Assembly: GCA_946699065.1 (NCBI GenBank) | Contig: CAMPDV010000149.1 | Coordinates: 62,001 to 126,000, forward strand | DNA length: 64,000 nucleotides | Direction: 5' to 3' | From: Loxodes magnus | Lineage: Eukaryota > Ciliophora > Karyorelictea > Loxodida > Loxodidae | In this document: in pieces, positions 50,825 to 62,706 of the stretch | How positions within the stretch are numbered: position 1 is the first letter of the stretch | How the letters are laid out: the number at the start of each line of letters is the position of its first letter | Notes under the pieces: generated by a model | Database searches by the model: none | What the model was told of the DNA's origin: nothing | Seen by the model: the letters and a program-made list of their open reading frames with translations, nothing else | Translations under genes and position numbers: made by a program

Positions 50825-52330
50825 ATGGACAATCAAAGTGATTATCAGTAACTTAGGGATAAAACTAAAGCTTTTTTAATGAGGAATTACTAGAAGTTTA
50901 AGAATAAAGAAACCCAATAAGAATTGAACTCAACTCTTAAAAGTGCTTAACAGATTGAATCTTAATAGGAGTTTGTGAAAGAATTGAATTCTGCATTTGC
51001 TTAATTAGAAGTACAGCAGTAGTAAGATCCTTAAGAATCAGCTGTTAGTTCGGATATTCATTTTGGAGAAGAAATATCAAATGGGTAAACTACTAATTGC
51101 ACTTCTTAAGAAAATACTTTAGATTAGAAACCTAAAACTAAAGCAGAAATAAGACTTGCATAGAAACTAAAGAATAGCATTGATCAAAATTAAGACTCAA
51201 AGAGTTAATCCGATTAAAATTTGAAAACATCATAGTCAAGCCTTGAAATAAGCAATCAGGTAAAAGAATGATCTTTTTAAGAGGTTGAATGTGAGAGTAT
51301 TAATGTTATAGGGAATATTTAAAGTGATTAAGTGTTCAAATCTCATCAAAGTGCGTAAGATGATTAAAGTTAAATGTCAAAGAGCTAAAATATATTTAAA
51401 AAGCCAGAAAGAGTTAAGCCAAGTAGCTTAATAAGGTAACATAATACTAGGTAAAATTATTTTAAGGAATCTTAGTCATAAAATTCTAAACTTTTGCCTA
51501 AAAACAAATCAGTTTCTCCTAAACCTTCAATTAAAGAAGTAGCAACTACAAGAAACTGCGAACTTCTATAATAATACACAAACAGCTATTTAGCTAGAAT
51601 ACAAACTAATGACTGTGTTTTTAAGCCCACCTTAAACTCTATGAGTTAAATTTTAGATATTCATGCAAAGGTTTTAGATGAAAACGGGAAAAAAATGCCT
51701 AGATGAAAGATTTTATATAATTAATAGGAAAAAAAAAAACAAAAACTTGAAAGACTCGTGTAGGAAAAGAAATCTCAATAGGCACTTAAAGAAGAAGAAT
51801 AACTTAAAGAATGCACTTTTAAGCCCATGCTTTATAAGCACAAAGTATCTTATTAAACTAAGTAAAGTAATTTCTATTCTCGAATGTAGGAATGAAACTA
51901 ATAAAAGGAATAGAAAATATAGGCAATGCAAATATAGCAGTGTGATGTTGCTTTATAAGAATGTGTTTTCACTCCTGAAGTTCATGAGTTTAATTAAGAA
52001 GTAAATGAATCATAAATTCATAAAGGTGTTACTAGTTTCTTAAAGCGGTAATAGTAAGCTTAAGCAGAAAAATAGAGAAAGAATGAAATAAATAAAAAGT
52101 TTAATGGAGATAAATGATAGAATTTGAGAACTAAGCCTAAAAATTTTACATTCAATTAGCAAGTTGATAAGGACAGAATTAAATGCTTGAAAAGAGTAAG
52201 TATTAACTAATTAATATAGCCCATTGAATTCTCATAAAGATCAGCTGCAAATGTAAGTTTTCTCGACGAGTAATAGAATCTAACATATTCAAACTAGAAG
52301 TTGATTTAAACAAAGTATATATACACTTGA
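50825..52330 (+). CDS. Ciliate cytoskeletal-type protein with F-x-P repeats
   Basis: 501 residues, MDNQSDYQQLRDKTKAF to KLIQTKYIYT then TGA. The first half is Gln/Ser-rich and disordered. The second half has repeated units with a Phe-x-Pro core (CVFKPTLN, CTFKPMLY, CVFTPEVH) separated by charged helices containing a Trp (FYSRMQEWNQQKEQKI; MPRWKILYNQQEKKKQ). This architecture is common in ciliate and alveolate basal-body or ciliary proteins of unknown function. The Trp in both helices is TGA, and Trp is the expected residue there. A GTAAGT with a downstream TAG near 52.2 kb could be a 24-nt intron but the frame is also open through it. Confidence 0.75.
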
Positions 52331-52828
52331 TATTATGCTTAAATAATAGTTTTATCATTCAAATAAGCAAACTTACTAAGGTCTTAATCTTTTAAATGAA
52401 GTATATTAGCCACATATCTATATATAAGTAAAGGCTTCTATGAAAGGTATTATATCTACAATAATTAGATTAAATCTATTATTGATAGACTTAAGTTAAG
52501 CTAGTTTGATCCAGAAATAAAAAATTAGTATGATCGAATAATTTAACTTGTAACCGAACATATAGTAATAATGTATAAGGCTGTTAGTTTGTTTTAGTAA
52601 CTAAATCTAAGGTATTTGTATAAATTGTTTAATTAACAAGGAATTTAAATGTGACTGCTAATGTTGAATTGTTTAACCTTCTGGAATATTCTTAGCTAAA
52701 TAAACCCTTGCTAGTGTTTTATTTATTAAGTTTAATTTAAGACACTTGATACTTGGTATTATTGTCTTCTAGGTAAGTTTTGAAGATAAACGATTATGTT
52801 AAAAGTAAATAAAGTTTAATAATATAAA
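52331..52828. other. Intergenic spacer
   Basis: About 0.5 kb, AT-rich, contains the promoter of the small MGC protein. No motif recognised. Confidence 0.5.
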
Positions 52829-53044
52829 ATGGGTTGCATTATGCCTAGATCCATGTAACCTTACTTTACTCCTCAAGAAGTGAGAAGAATGAATGATACT
52901 AATAGACCTAATGGGTGTAAAAGATGCTGCTGGAGAATTTGCTGCGGTCGTGAGCTTTAGGAATTCGAAGAAATGGAGCAATATTATAAAAAAGCAACAC
53001 TAGACGAAACATTTGAAGAAGCAGGTTTAGAAGACGATAAGTGA
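52829..53044 (+). CDS. Small N-acylated-type protein (MGC start)
   Basis: 71 residues. The N-terminus MGCIMPRSM has Gly-2 and Cys-3, the pattern of N-myristoylation followed by palmitoylation, plus a basic residue nearby, so membrane attachment is likely. A Cys/Arg-rich centre (GCKRCCWRICCGREL) is followed by an acidic helical tail (EEMEQYYKKATLDETFEEAG) ending EDDK then TGA-TAA. The only Gln-coding TAA/TAG are at MQPYF and LQEF. Family unknown. Terminates convergently with the next gene, about 240 bp apart. Confidence 0.75.
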
Positions 53045-53283
53045 TAAATTTATAGTGTTCATATAATTTATTTCCTCTTATTCTTTTATAATAATCTTAC
53101 CTTTATATCTTTAGTAACTAAGCATTCAAGCTACTTATTCCAAAGGTAATCAAATACTTGATCTATTATTACAAATACTAAACTCAGCATAACTTAAATT
53201 TTTAACTCTGAATTTATATTTTGAAGTTACTTTCGTATTTTCAATAGTTATCTCAATATGTTACATATTTAAATGACTCCTAC

Positions 53284-56200
53284 TCATATATCTAGAATTA
53301 AAATTTTCTTAATGTGGCATTCCTTATGAATATAGTTTTTAGGTATTGAATATATATTTACATCTTATTTTTAAAGAGTATTTTGGATGTATTATAATAT
53401 AAGCTATTCCTTTTAAGCTTTTGGGATCTCTAAAGACTAAATTAAACGTTATTTATAATAAAAAAAACATTAGATTAAAGTACCTTAGCATACATTATTC
53501 GATTCTTTTGGTAAGGTTTTAGTTCTTTAAGGAAATTTCTAAACTGAAGGATAAATAAGATTACCTCCATTTGATGAGCTTTTCTAAAGAGTACTTGATC
53601 TTTTAAGATTGAACTAATTTTATTATTTTATTGACTTTTTTTCACTCGTTTAATCTGAATCTATAGAATTGTTAGTGCTGACTTATTATGAAATAGCAAT
53701 AGGCTTGATATTTAAGTTTGTATCGTTTTAGATACTTTTTCTATTTATATTTTTAGAAGGAGTATTTTATATTAAGTTCATATACATTTTTTATATTGCT
53801 TACATCATATCAGAATTGTATCCTATATTATTTTTATGAACTCTCCTTTTTATCCTTTTTTCACTTAAAACTTCTGTACTTTTTGATTTAGTTAAGCTTG
53901 AATCTTCTTTAACTTATATTTTATATCTGTTATAAAATCGTTTATTTTAATTCTGAAGCTACATATTTATAGCCTCGACTATTTACTTGCATGTCATTTT
54001 TTCGACTTCTTAATCGTCCAAAAATAGTGGGTTAGTTTCTTTTTATTCTTGCTAAATGCTAGTTTTAATAAGTTTAACTTTTTCCTTAAGCAAATTATTA
54101 GCCTTTGTATTTAGAAGTTAAATTTGCTTATTTACTTAATTAACATTTCCTTTCATTTTCTAAGCTCACTTTTTTTATGTTATCGATCTCATTGCAAGAC
54201 TATCTGGACTAAAAATTAATTACATACCTGCAGAGCTATGACTTTGCCTTTAATTTCGGATCAACACTTAAACTTTATCTACTTTAAGCTCCAGGACTTT
54301 GTTATCTCTATTACGTAAATTTAAATATTTGACTTGAGTTTTATTTTTATTATTTAAAGTCAGAAGGACTTAAGAAGTTGATAGGAAGGCTTTTCTCCTT
54401 CTATTGAGATAAGTTAGGTAAACTTTATTAATTTTAACTTTACTTAGATGAAATTGATCTAACTCATTTTTTAAACTCCTACTGATTCTTATCTTTCACT
54501 TTTTTCCTTAGTTCCGCTATATGATTTTTTTCAATTTACTAAGTAAAGTAGTCATCTTTATCTATCTTATTAGTATAAGCTCTAGCGGTTAAAGGTTCGT
54601 ATCTTTAATCCTCTTTATTCTTTTTTCTAAGTGGAAGTTTTCGTTTTCTAAGTAAAGGACTTTACTATTAGCTTTAGCAAGTTTTTTTCTCAGAAATAGG
54701 TAATTGAATTTCTCTTTCTTCACTTTACATTTGCTTATTGTTTTATGCTTCCTTTTACATTTGATCTTCCATATTTAATTATAAATCCACTGCTGCCTTT
54801 ATAGTGCTATAAGTAAAGATATTTCTTTTAATAATAGGAATATATGGTTTCAATTCATTTAACTTTCCTTAATTTTTGTTAAATTTGATAAATGGGCTAG
54901 CATCTATTTACATGTGCTAAGAGGATGGAATCACAAAATGCTTTTTATAAATCTCCTACCCAATATTTGAAATAATTGTCCTTCTTCTCTATTTACTCTC
55001 ATGTATAATACTATTAAGTTAAATCACATCATCTTGCATTAATCTCTTTAGCAATTCTTCAGAAATTCCATGATTTTTTCTATTAGTTAAATTTTCTTTA
55101 AAATACTACTTATATTAGCTCACAATCTGTACAGCTGACACTATTTTCTTTATTAAAATGAGGAATAGAATATTTAAATCTTTCTGTAGTTCAAATTATT
55201 TTTGCTGAATTCATTTATTCTCCTCTGAGTTTGTTATTTGCTTCTGGCTTAAAAATAAAAATTTTCCAACTCAATTTTGCATTTAAAATTTCTGAATTGG
55301 TCCTAACTAATCATTTCTATCGATTTTGTCTATTTTTTATAGAAGGAAATTAAGTTAGACTGTTACTAATGCGATTTACCTTTATCTTCATTACTTGTTA
55401 CGCATATTAAGTAGTAGTCAATTCAATTTACTATTTCCTTCTTTATTTTTGAACTTTGAAATATATTCTTTTTTTTCTTTCTATACCAAAGTTTATTCGT
55501 CCTCATTCTATTCTTTAAGGAAGGAAATTAAAATTTAGTCTCTCTCTTCTTAAAGTTCCATAAGCTTCTTGCTAACAGCTACTAATTGTAAGCTTTTATC
55601 TTGAAGTTGGTTATTAAGACTAGACTTCATTAATATCATTTCGTTGTATTTTTTGATAATGAGATTTTCATCAGTTGTATTAAAAAATTTCTTTAGCTTT
55701 ATTAGTTGCAGCTATATATTCCTCACTTGAAGATACTAGATTAACTTTATTTCAGCTATGTTCTAGCATTCTAGTTTCAGTTTGCTAACTCTCTCCTGTA
55801 TTTTATTTATCTTTGATTATTATTATTGCTATTAGATCTATTTTGCTTCTAAAATGGAATTTTGAATTAGGATTTCTTTTTCTTAATGATAGTTATAAGT
55901 TTTCCTTTCTTCTTTCTTCTATTTATGAACTTCTATCAATGTATCCTTTTACATTTTAATTGCATTTTGTTTCTTTATTTAGACTTATTCGTTTTGTAGC
56001 AAAGATTGCTAAAAATCCTTAGTTTAGTTTAATCTAATATTTAGATTCTCGATGACTATTAGAATTTAGTTAATTCTCTCATGAAGTACTTAGCATTCAT
56101 TTCTGATTCTTTTTTGCATATGATTATAAGTAAATCTATCTTACTCAGCCATGCTTCTATATAAAAGCTTACTTTTCAATGAAAGTTTTCTGAATTGACG

Positions 56201-56657
56201 TTTCAAGGTATTCAGCTCTGTTACACTAATCTCAATTAATTTCTTTCTTTTCTTTTATTAGTTAAAAGTCACTAAATTCCTTTTGCAGCTTTACCAGTTA
56301 TAGCTCTCTTTCTTAGTTTAGCCTTATATATTTATTTAGTAAATTCTGCTATGTTCTTGTATTGAACTCACTATCCTAAAGCTAAGTTTCCTGTTGAGAA
56401 ATTTTATAGAATTAGCCTGAAGCTTGCTAATCGAAAGATATTTGATCAAGTTAATCAGTTGAATTATTTAAGCTCTGACTATAGCATATAAAGTATAGTT
56501 ACCTAATATGAGCAGACAACTCTCCCTCTGCTAGTTATTTTTCTAACTCTTAAGTGAGATCTGACTTCTTTTATTTGAAATTTAGCCTTTTCTTCTAATC
56601 AATAGACAGTCGCTTAATTAGCTATTTCCTAAGAATCCTTATTCTTTAACTCTTCAT
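53284..56657 (-). CDS. Very large coiled-coil protein with tiny introns
   Basis: Begins MKSQRIRILRKQLIKRLS and is coiled coil over much of its length (DLTQELEKQLAEGELSAHIR; KKLMELQEERDQILISFL; NNLLKEKVKLIKTSIQQEQ) with Ser/Gln-rich linkers (QQSPGAQSRQSLSVDPKLK). Exons in different frames join through very short introns: 56157-56172 (16 nt) keeps the reading intact, and 54209-54223 (15 nt) is an in-phase candidate. At least one further discontinuity lies near 54.1 kb, and the exact splice there is unresolved. The stop is placed at the first in-frame TGA, 53284. About 1100 residues. A structural basal-body or cortical role is plausible but inferred. Confidence 0.6.
54209..54223 (-). other. Candidate 15-nt intron
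   Basis: Reads GTAATTAATTTTTAG on the coding strand, a textbook tiny-intron form. Being 15 nt it does not change the frame, so the support is the sequence form only. Confidence 0.4.
56157..56172 (-). other. Probable 16-nt intron
   Basis: Reads GTAAGCTTTTATATAG on the coding strand. Removal joins FIEK to SMAEQDRFTYNHM and restores the coiled-coil frame. Without it the upstream frame meets a TGA within a few codons while the downstream frame remains coding-like. Size and GTAA...TAG form match the 15-16 nt introns known in heterotrich ciliates. Confidence 0.65.
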
Positions 56658-56836
56658 TTAATTAATTTACTTATTAGAGAATTACAAATCTTAAAACTGC
56701 TAGTTCTATACGCTATATCTATCTTCCTTCTATATAAAGAATAATAAAAGTAAAGAGATAGAGATAGTAAAGCATGGATGGAGGTATGTGTAAGGAAGAG
56801 GGAGCAGTTAATTAAAAGTAGTGAATAATAAATTAA
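56658..56836. promoter_or_regulatory. Short bidirectional promoter region
   Basis: Only 179 bp separate the start codons of two divergent genes, so both promoters must lie here or overlap the 5' UTRs. Confidence 0.6.
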
Positions 56837-57796
56837 ATGTAGCAAAAAGCAAAAAACTAGACTGATAGTACTTTAACTAATAAATCTACCATAGAGTCTC
56901 CCTATAGATAATATCTCAATACTTCAGAAGTTAGATTTCCTAAAGTCCAACACTCTGAAAGAGCTTAGTCCATAAATTCTACTCAAAACAAACTCTTTAG
57001 TGTTAAGAAAACCAGAAAGGAAGTGGAGGAGGAAATTTAGCTTCTTTAGAATAGGCTGAAGTTACTTCAAACAGAAGATGAAAGAACTAGCAAGAACATT
57101 TAAGAAACTTAGAAGAAGGCAGATTATATAAAGAGCTTATAGGCTAGAATGGAGGAAAAATAGAAAATTAAAGAAAAGGTACAGAAAGATAGAGAGGAGC
57201 ATATCTAAAGGTAGAAGCTTTTGATAGCTTAGAGAAAATAAGAGCAGCAGATTAAGTTTTCTAAGTAATAAGAAATACTAGCGTAAAAGTAATTAAATGC
57301 ACAGGAAATAAAAGGAATTTCTAAGCATATCAAATAAACTATAGAAAGATCAAGATAAGAAGTATACTAATATAGTTCCAAAATTGCTCAGCTACATTAG
57401 TAGTAAAAAGAGCTTCGAAGTTTAAAAAAGAACTAATGGAATGCTATAAAAGAGAAAAGTAAGAGAGATTATTAATAGAAAGTAGAGCAAGAGTGGTAAG
57501 AAATGCAAGCAAAGAAAGATTTACTTCGATAATTGGAAGAGTAAGAGCTCTCACTTATTGAAAATTTGAAAGTGAAACAGTAAGATTAGAGAAATGCTTA
57601 TAAGGATTTAGAATCTGTTATTCTTTAGGGTGCTGGACGGTATTAGAGGCAATTATTGTAACTTATTACTAATATATCTTTTACTTTATTTACTCTTCTT
57701 CCTTAATATAAACAATCTAAACAAATTCTGAAAGGTAAATTTAAAGTTTTTTGCTTTTGCAGCTTAGATCCTTAAATTATTCTATAATGTAACTGA
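56837..57796 (+). CDS. Coiled-coil protein
   Basis: 319 codons from ATG to the first in-frame TGA. The first 60 residues are Ser/Thr/Gln-rich. Residues about 65-260 are one long Gln/Glu/Lys coiled coil (EVEEEIQLLQNRLKLLQ; KADYIKSLQARMEEKQK). The last 55 residues before the TGA look like AT-rich spacer (ITNISFTLFTLLPQ), so the protein may really end near 57660 through an intron or an unrecognised stop. Family unknown. Confidence 0.65.
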
Positions 57797-58224
57797 ATTA
57801 AATAAACTAATATGCTTTATACAAGCCAATCCATTCCATTCCAACTATTTTATTTCTAGCAATCTCTAATAGTATTTTTATATTTAGTAGTGTTAGAAGG
57901 ATTTTATTAAGTCCTTATGGTATCTGTTTCTTTATTAATAGTTCTAGTTAAGTAAGGATAGACATCTGATATCAATATGTTTGCATTTCTATGGTTATTT
58001 CAGCATTATTAATTGATTTTCGTTTTAATGATATTTCTTTAAAGATATAAGTAAGGACTAGATCTAGGCTTTAATCTTCATTAATGCTTTCTTTAAGCTT
58101 TAAAATTCAATCTGGTTTTAAGTTTATAGCTTAGCTTTACAAACAAGAAAATCAAGATTTTAGTTTTGTCCCGCATTTCCTTTTTGAAGGCAATATAAGG
58201 GAAATTTGATAATTTTTAATAAAG
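57797..58224. other. Intergenic spacer upstream of eL41
   Basis: About 430 bp, AT-rich. Must contain the eL41 promoter. No motif recognised. Confidence 0.5.
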
Positions 58225-58302
58225 ATGAGAGAGAAGTGGCGAAAGAAGAGAATGAGAAGACTAAAGCGAAAGCGCAGAAAGATGAGAGCTAAGGCTAAGT
58301 GA
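58225..58302 (+). CDS. RPL41: 60S ribosomal protein eL41 (complete, 25 aa)
   Basis: A complete 25-codon gene. The peptide starts MREKWRKKRMRRLK and continues with the invariant Arg/Lys helix to RAKAK, nearly identical to the eL41 of animals and fungi, which is also 25 residues. eL41 is the smallest ribosomal protein, a single helix bridging the two ribosomal subunits. The codon after the last Lys is TGA. Because the family length is invariant, this fixes TGA as a true stop in this genome. The Trp in it is TGG. No Gln occurs, so TAA/TAG are not used. Confidence 0.95.
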   Translation: MREKWRKKRMRRLKRKRRKMRAKAK

Positions 58303-59268
58303 GTTGTTCAGATAATCATATTATACTTATTAATTAAACCTAATTTAACTTATCCCTTTACCTTCTTTCTTTTTTCCATTCTAAGTCTTCTTATTAACTT
58401 ATTTGCTCTTTCCGGTTTTTAAGTCATATAAAGCATAAAATCAAATTTAGCGATGTTTGGTAAGTTTAAGTCACAACTAGACTAAAGTTAATGACACTAA
58501 TATGGCAGTTTACATAACAAAAATTAAACAAAAACATCAAATAAGCTTCACCTCAGTCTGTGAAAATAATTATTTAATCTGGATCTTTTGAAATTCTATG
58601 ATACTAACTTGTGTATACAAATCAACATTTAGAATGCTAGCTCTAATAAAATTAAGAATAGCCTGCATTTAAAATCAATAGATTAGCTTATGATTCTGCT
58701 TAATATATAATGGATAAAGTTTAATTAATCAACTATTGAAAGATATTCCATTTTGTCTAATATTTATAAGTAATATCTTAATTCAGCAACCAATAGTGTA
58801 GAATCTAACATTTTAGCTATAACAGATACTTTAACTACCTTCTTAGATATTAAAAAGAAGAGTCTCTTCATTTAGAAATAAGCATAAAATACCCTGCTAA
58901 TATAGCTAAAGATAAATATTTTATTGAGCAGGTAATTTATATATTCTCTCTATCTAATTAGATTTAAAAAATTAAAAAAACTATTGATTATAGTAATTCC
59001 TTCTAAGTTTTTATGATGGTATATTCAGAAAAAAAGGCATTAAGAGCAGAAAGTAGTTATAGATAATTTCTTAATTTATTCTTCTTTAATACTCAACTTT
59101 TACAAATTTTAAATAATAGATTAAATCAGCATTGATGAAATACATTATTAATAACATTAATGGGAAAGTCTGCTTTAGTGAAACTATTTCAGCTCTCTTT
59201 TTAACTCTCTTTAATAAATTTAGTATACTTCGCTAAGATTTGTTTGACATCTTTATTTACTGTCACTT
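58303..59268. other. Intergenic spacer
   Basis: About 1 kb between convergent genes, AT-rich, no supported gene. Confidence 0.5.
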
Positions 59269-61242
59269 TCAATTTTTAAACTAATTTTTCCTTTATTAAA
59301 CACTTACTAAATTGCTTTTTAAAAGACTAAGCTTTTTTTTAGCTTTACTGACTTCTTTTTCAGCTTCAGCTATTCTAAGTAGCTATTTTTAATTTGTATC
59401 TTCTCATATTTCTCTCCGTTTTGATTAGACTGATTTGAGGTTTTCCAGTTTTTGGGTGTTAATATCTTATAGTTAGTTTATTTTTTTCTGCATTAATCTT
59501 TTATCATATTCTAATTAATCAATCCTGTTTTCGCAAAATATAATAGAGTGCTATAGAATTTAATTCTTAATCATTTATTCATTTATCTTCATCTATATAT
59601 TAGTCTTCTAGTTTACTACTTCTAAATATTTATCTTTAAATTACATTTAATGCTAAGCAGCTGCTCTTTGGAGCTTTAATATCTTATCATGAAGCTGAAT
59701 ATTTTCTTTAAAAATAGTTTCTTTAGATTCCTATAACTTAATCATTTTTTGTTCTAGGTTTTACTTTTCAGAAATTTAAACTTTGCTCATTTCTTCTCTA
59801 TTTTTTACCTCTACCTTAGAAATATCTTCTTAGTTCTTAATTCTTTCAACTAGTAATTAAGTTTGGAGTTACTTAAATTCTTCTAATGCTTCTTATAATT
59901 TCTGCTAAGCAGCTTGATTAGTTTCCATACTGTTTTAATATTATTGTTCTAGTTAATTGATTAAATTGCTCTATTCCTTTAGTTACTCCTGAGCAAGTTG
60001 CTTTGAAATAGCTCTTTGTTCATTTTCATTATTAATAGCTTCTTATTACAGCTCTAGCATTTTTTATTCTTTTTACTTAATTTAATCATCATAGTTAGAT
60101 ATTATCTAATCTAATTACTCTTTTATCTTGCTTATTTCTGTTTGAAGCACTTATTTTTCTTCTGTTTCATTATTTATTTATACCTCAAGGTTTTGTAAAG
60201 TTTATCGCTTATTAAGTTACAATTTTAATATTTGCTGCTTGAGTTGTAAATAAGAATCTTCAGCGTGAGACTTTATCAGTTTTTCTTGCTAGATTTGCTG
60301 AATTATTTCGTTTTACATCTCAAAAGTCTTAATTTGCTCCTTTTCAATCAGAAATTAGATTCCTTCTCTTTTGGCATCAGTTTGTACATGAGAAATAACC
60401 ATTTGATTATATTTATAGGCAATTTCTTCATCTTAGTCATTTCCTAGTACATTAGAGCTATAGAATTCATTTGTGAATGAATTAGATTCCTAAGGTAATC
60501 TTTTTACCTCAAACTACTAACTCTATCATCGTGAATGTGTTTAGTCCTCTTATTAGTCAAATAAAATTTCACAGTTTTGTTCTATTAAATATTTCTGATA
60601 CGGACTTTGAAAAATTTTGGCTTTCTTTAGCTAAATTTCAATGTCATCTAAGATATCCTCTGGAACTTTATTTCCAGTTAAGTCAAGTTGAATTAGTGTT
60701 TTGTTGACATACAATGATTACAATAAAGCATGTCCTCCGTAAGATCCAATCTCGTTTCATCTTAAATCGAGTTTCACTAGAGATGTATTTTTCATTAGCA
60801 TACTTGCTAATGCTTCAGCATCTTTAGGTCCAATTTTATTATACTTAAGATCTAAAAAGTTGATGGTGGTATTGATTGCAAGAGCACTTGCTATTGCTTC
60901 TACTGCTCCACTGAACATTCCAATGTTATTTCACTCTAAATTAATAGATTTAATCTTGCTAGGCTTCTTAAGATACCAAGCTAGAACTTTAGCACCTTCC
61001 AGTCCTATATTATTTTGCTAGAGTTAAATAGAAACTATTTGGGAATTTTCTTCAAGGAACTAGAATAATTAAGAACTACCTTCATCACCTATAAAGCAGT
61101 TAGCGAGATTAAGAAGTGGATTGCCTCTTTAGCTTTCTAATACTTAGGTAAGCTACTAATTAGGGTCTACTTTTAATATATGAATTGATTCTTCTGATGA
61201 GACAATTAAAGATTACTCAGACGAAGAAGATCAATTTGACAT
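59269..61242 (-). CDS. LRR plus coiled-coil protein
   Basis: 657 residues in one frame from MSNWSSSSEQ. Residues about 35-185 hold leucine-rich repeats of the ribonuclease-inhibitor type (QNNIGLEGAKVLAWYL; INLEWNNIGMFSGAVEAI; LDLKYNKIGPKDAEALASM; LDLRWNEIGSYGGHALLQ; LDLTGNKVPEDILDDI). Residues about 270-640 are Gln-rich coiled coil (KLQLNKRQTLQNLEVQINN; QKMLELQQEAINNENEQR). In LEWNNIG and LDLRWNEIG the Trp is TGA at the position where many LRR proteins have Trp before the Asn, good independent support for TGA=Trp. Ends RKNQFKN then TGA, with a second in-frame TGA two codons later. Likely a scaffold protein; partner unknown. Confidence 0.85.
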
Positions 61243-62706
61243 TTTTATTTGAAAAAAAGCGCGCAATTAGTAAAAATAAAAAGTCTAGCGAATCCAAATA
61301 ATAATCTCATTTAAGTCATATCTATAAGCTTATTTGTTCTATTTCTTAATTCAAACCTAAACAAAGATACAACCATACTATACTTCTAAAACTATCTCTC
61401 TAATGATATAAGTACAAGTCTCTAACTATTATAATATCCATTATCTGCTTTATAGTTTCTATAAAATTATTAATGTATTAAGCTTACTTTCCTCATATAA
61501 ATAGATATAAGGCTTTGTATAAGATAATGCAAATAATATTTGATTGAAAAATATGAAAAAAGACTAGTGCTTGCATAATAATTTATCTTATATTGATACT
61601 ATATTTACTAATCTACTTGCTTTAGGAAATTTGCTAGTCCTTTTTATTATTGAATGCTTTACTTAATTTATTTATTTATTTTCTTTTGTGCTAAATATTT
61701 TACTTCAAACCTTTGCTTTATATAGCATTAATTTAATATTAAACTAATAGCTTCCATAAAACCTACTTTATAAGGTATTTAATATGTATTAGCATTTTAT
61801 TACTAGTAAGCTGCTAGTATCAAGTTTAAACTTAAGATATCTATCTTTACTGGCTTTTTATCAATTTTTGCGTTTTTTATATTTATCCAAAAAGCCAAAA
61901 CATGAAGTAACCCACTATATTTAGTCCAATACATGAAACATAACCTTCAGTTTGGAGTACTAGTTGATATCTGCTTTTATATATAATAATAAAGCTATTT
62001 AAACTATAAGAGTTAAGCATATTATTAACCCTTATATCCATAATACCTTTACTTGCTATCTCTAGTTTAGTTTATATACTAGTTATTCCTATACTTATTT
62101 AAGTTTATCTTTCATAATCTTATGTACAATCTCTTTCTAATTATACCTACTTGCTATTTTGTAATAATGGATAAAGTTTATAACAAGAAGGTGTATAAAT
62201 GATGAAAGGACCATCTATTTAAGGATAGATACTTAAAAAGCATATAATGAAAATAATAACTTGCTAAGTTACCTTTTAAAGTACCTAAGAGCAATTATAT
62301 ACCTAACTAGATTTCTCTCAAATTAGTATATTTATTATTCTATGCTTCAATGCTATAGTAAGGAAAACTTTAAGAGCTAATACTTGCTTTGCATATATAA
62401 TGATACTTAGAGGAAGATTCTTAGCAAGGAAATAAAAGTAACATATAGTAACTAAAAGTTACTAGCATTATTAGAGTACTAAAAGTGTTAACTTTCTTAC
62501 CTTTTTTATATATCAAAAGCAAATAATTTACTCTAAATGCCTGTATTATTTAGCAGAGGTAATATAAATAGTAGGGTTATTTAGAAAAGGTAACAGATTA
62601 AAGTGCTAATGACTTTCTATAAAGCTTATTTAACTAGTTAGTGTAAGTAGAACTAAAGAAATAACTGACGTTTAATTAATTAAATTAATCTTGTGCTAAT
62701 AAGATA
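61243..62706. promoter_or_regulatory. Divergent intergenic region
   Basis: About 1.5 kb between divergent genes. AT-rich with no supported gene. Confidence 0.45.

Noticed and set aside
51678-52004. 108-aa plus-strand ORF with standard code
   Set aside because: A different frame within the F-x-P repeat gene; Lys/Asn-rich by composition only.
54580-54610. tRNA-like GGTTCG word
   Set aside because: Lies inside the large coiled-coil gene and no cloverleaf arms could be paired around it.
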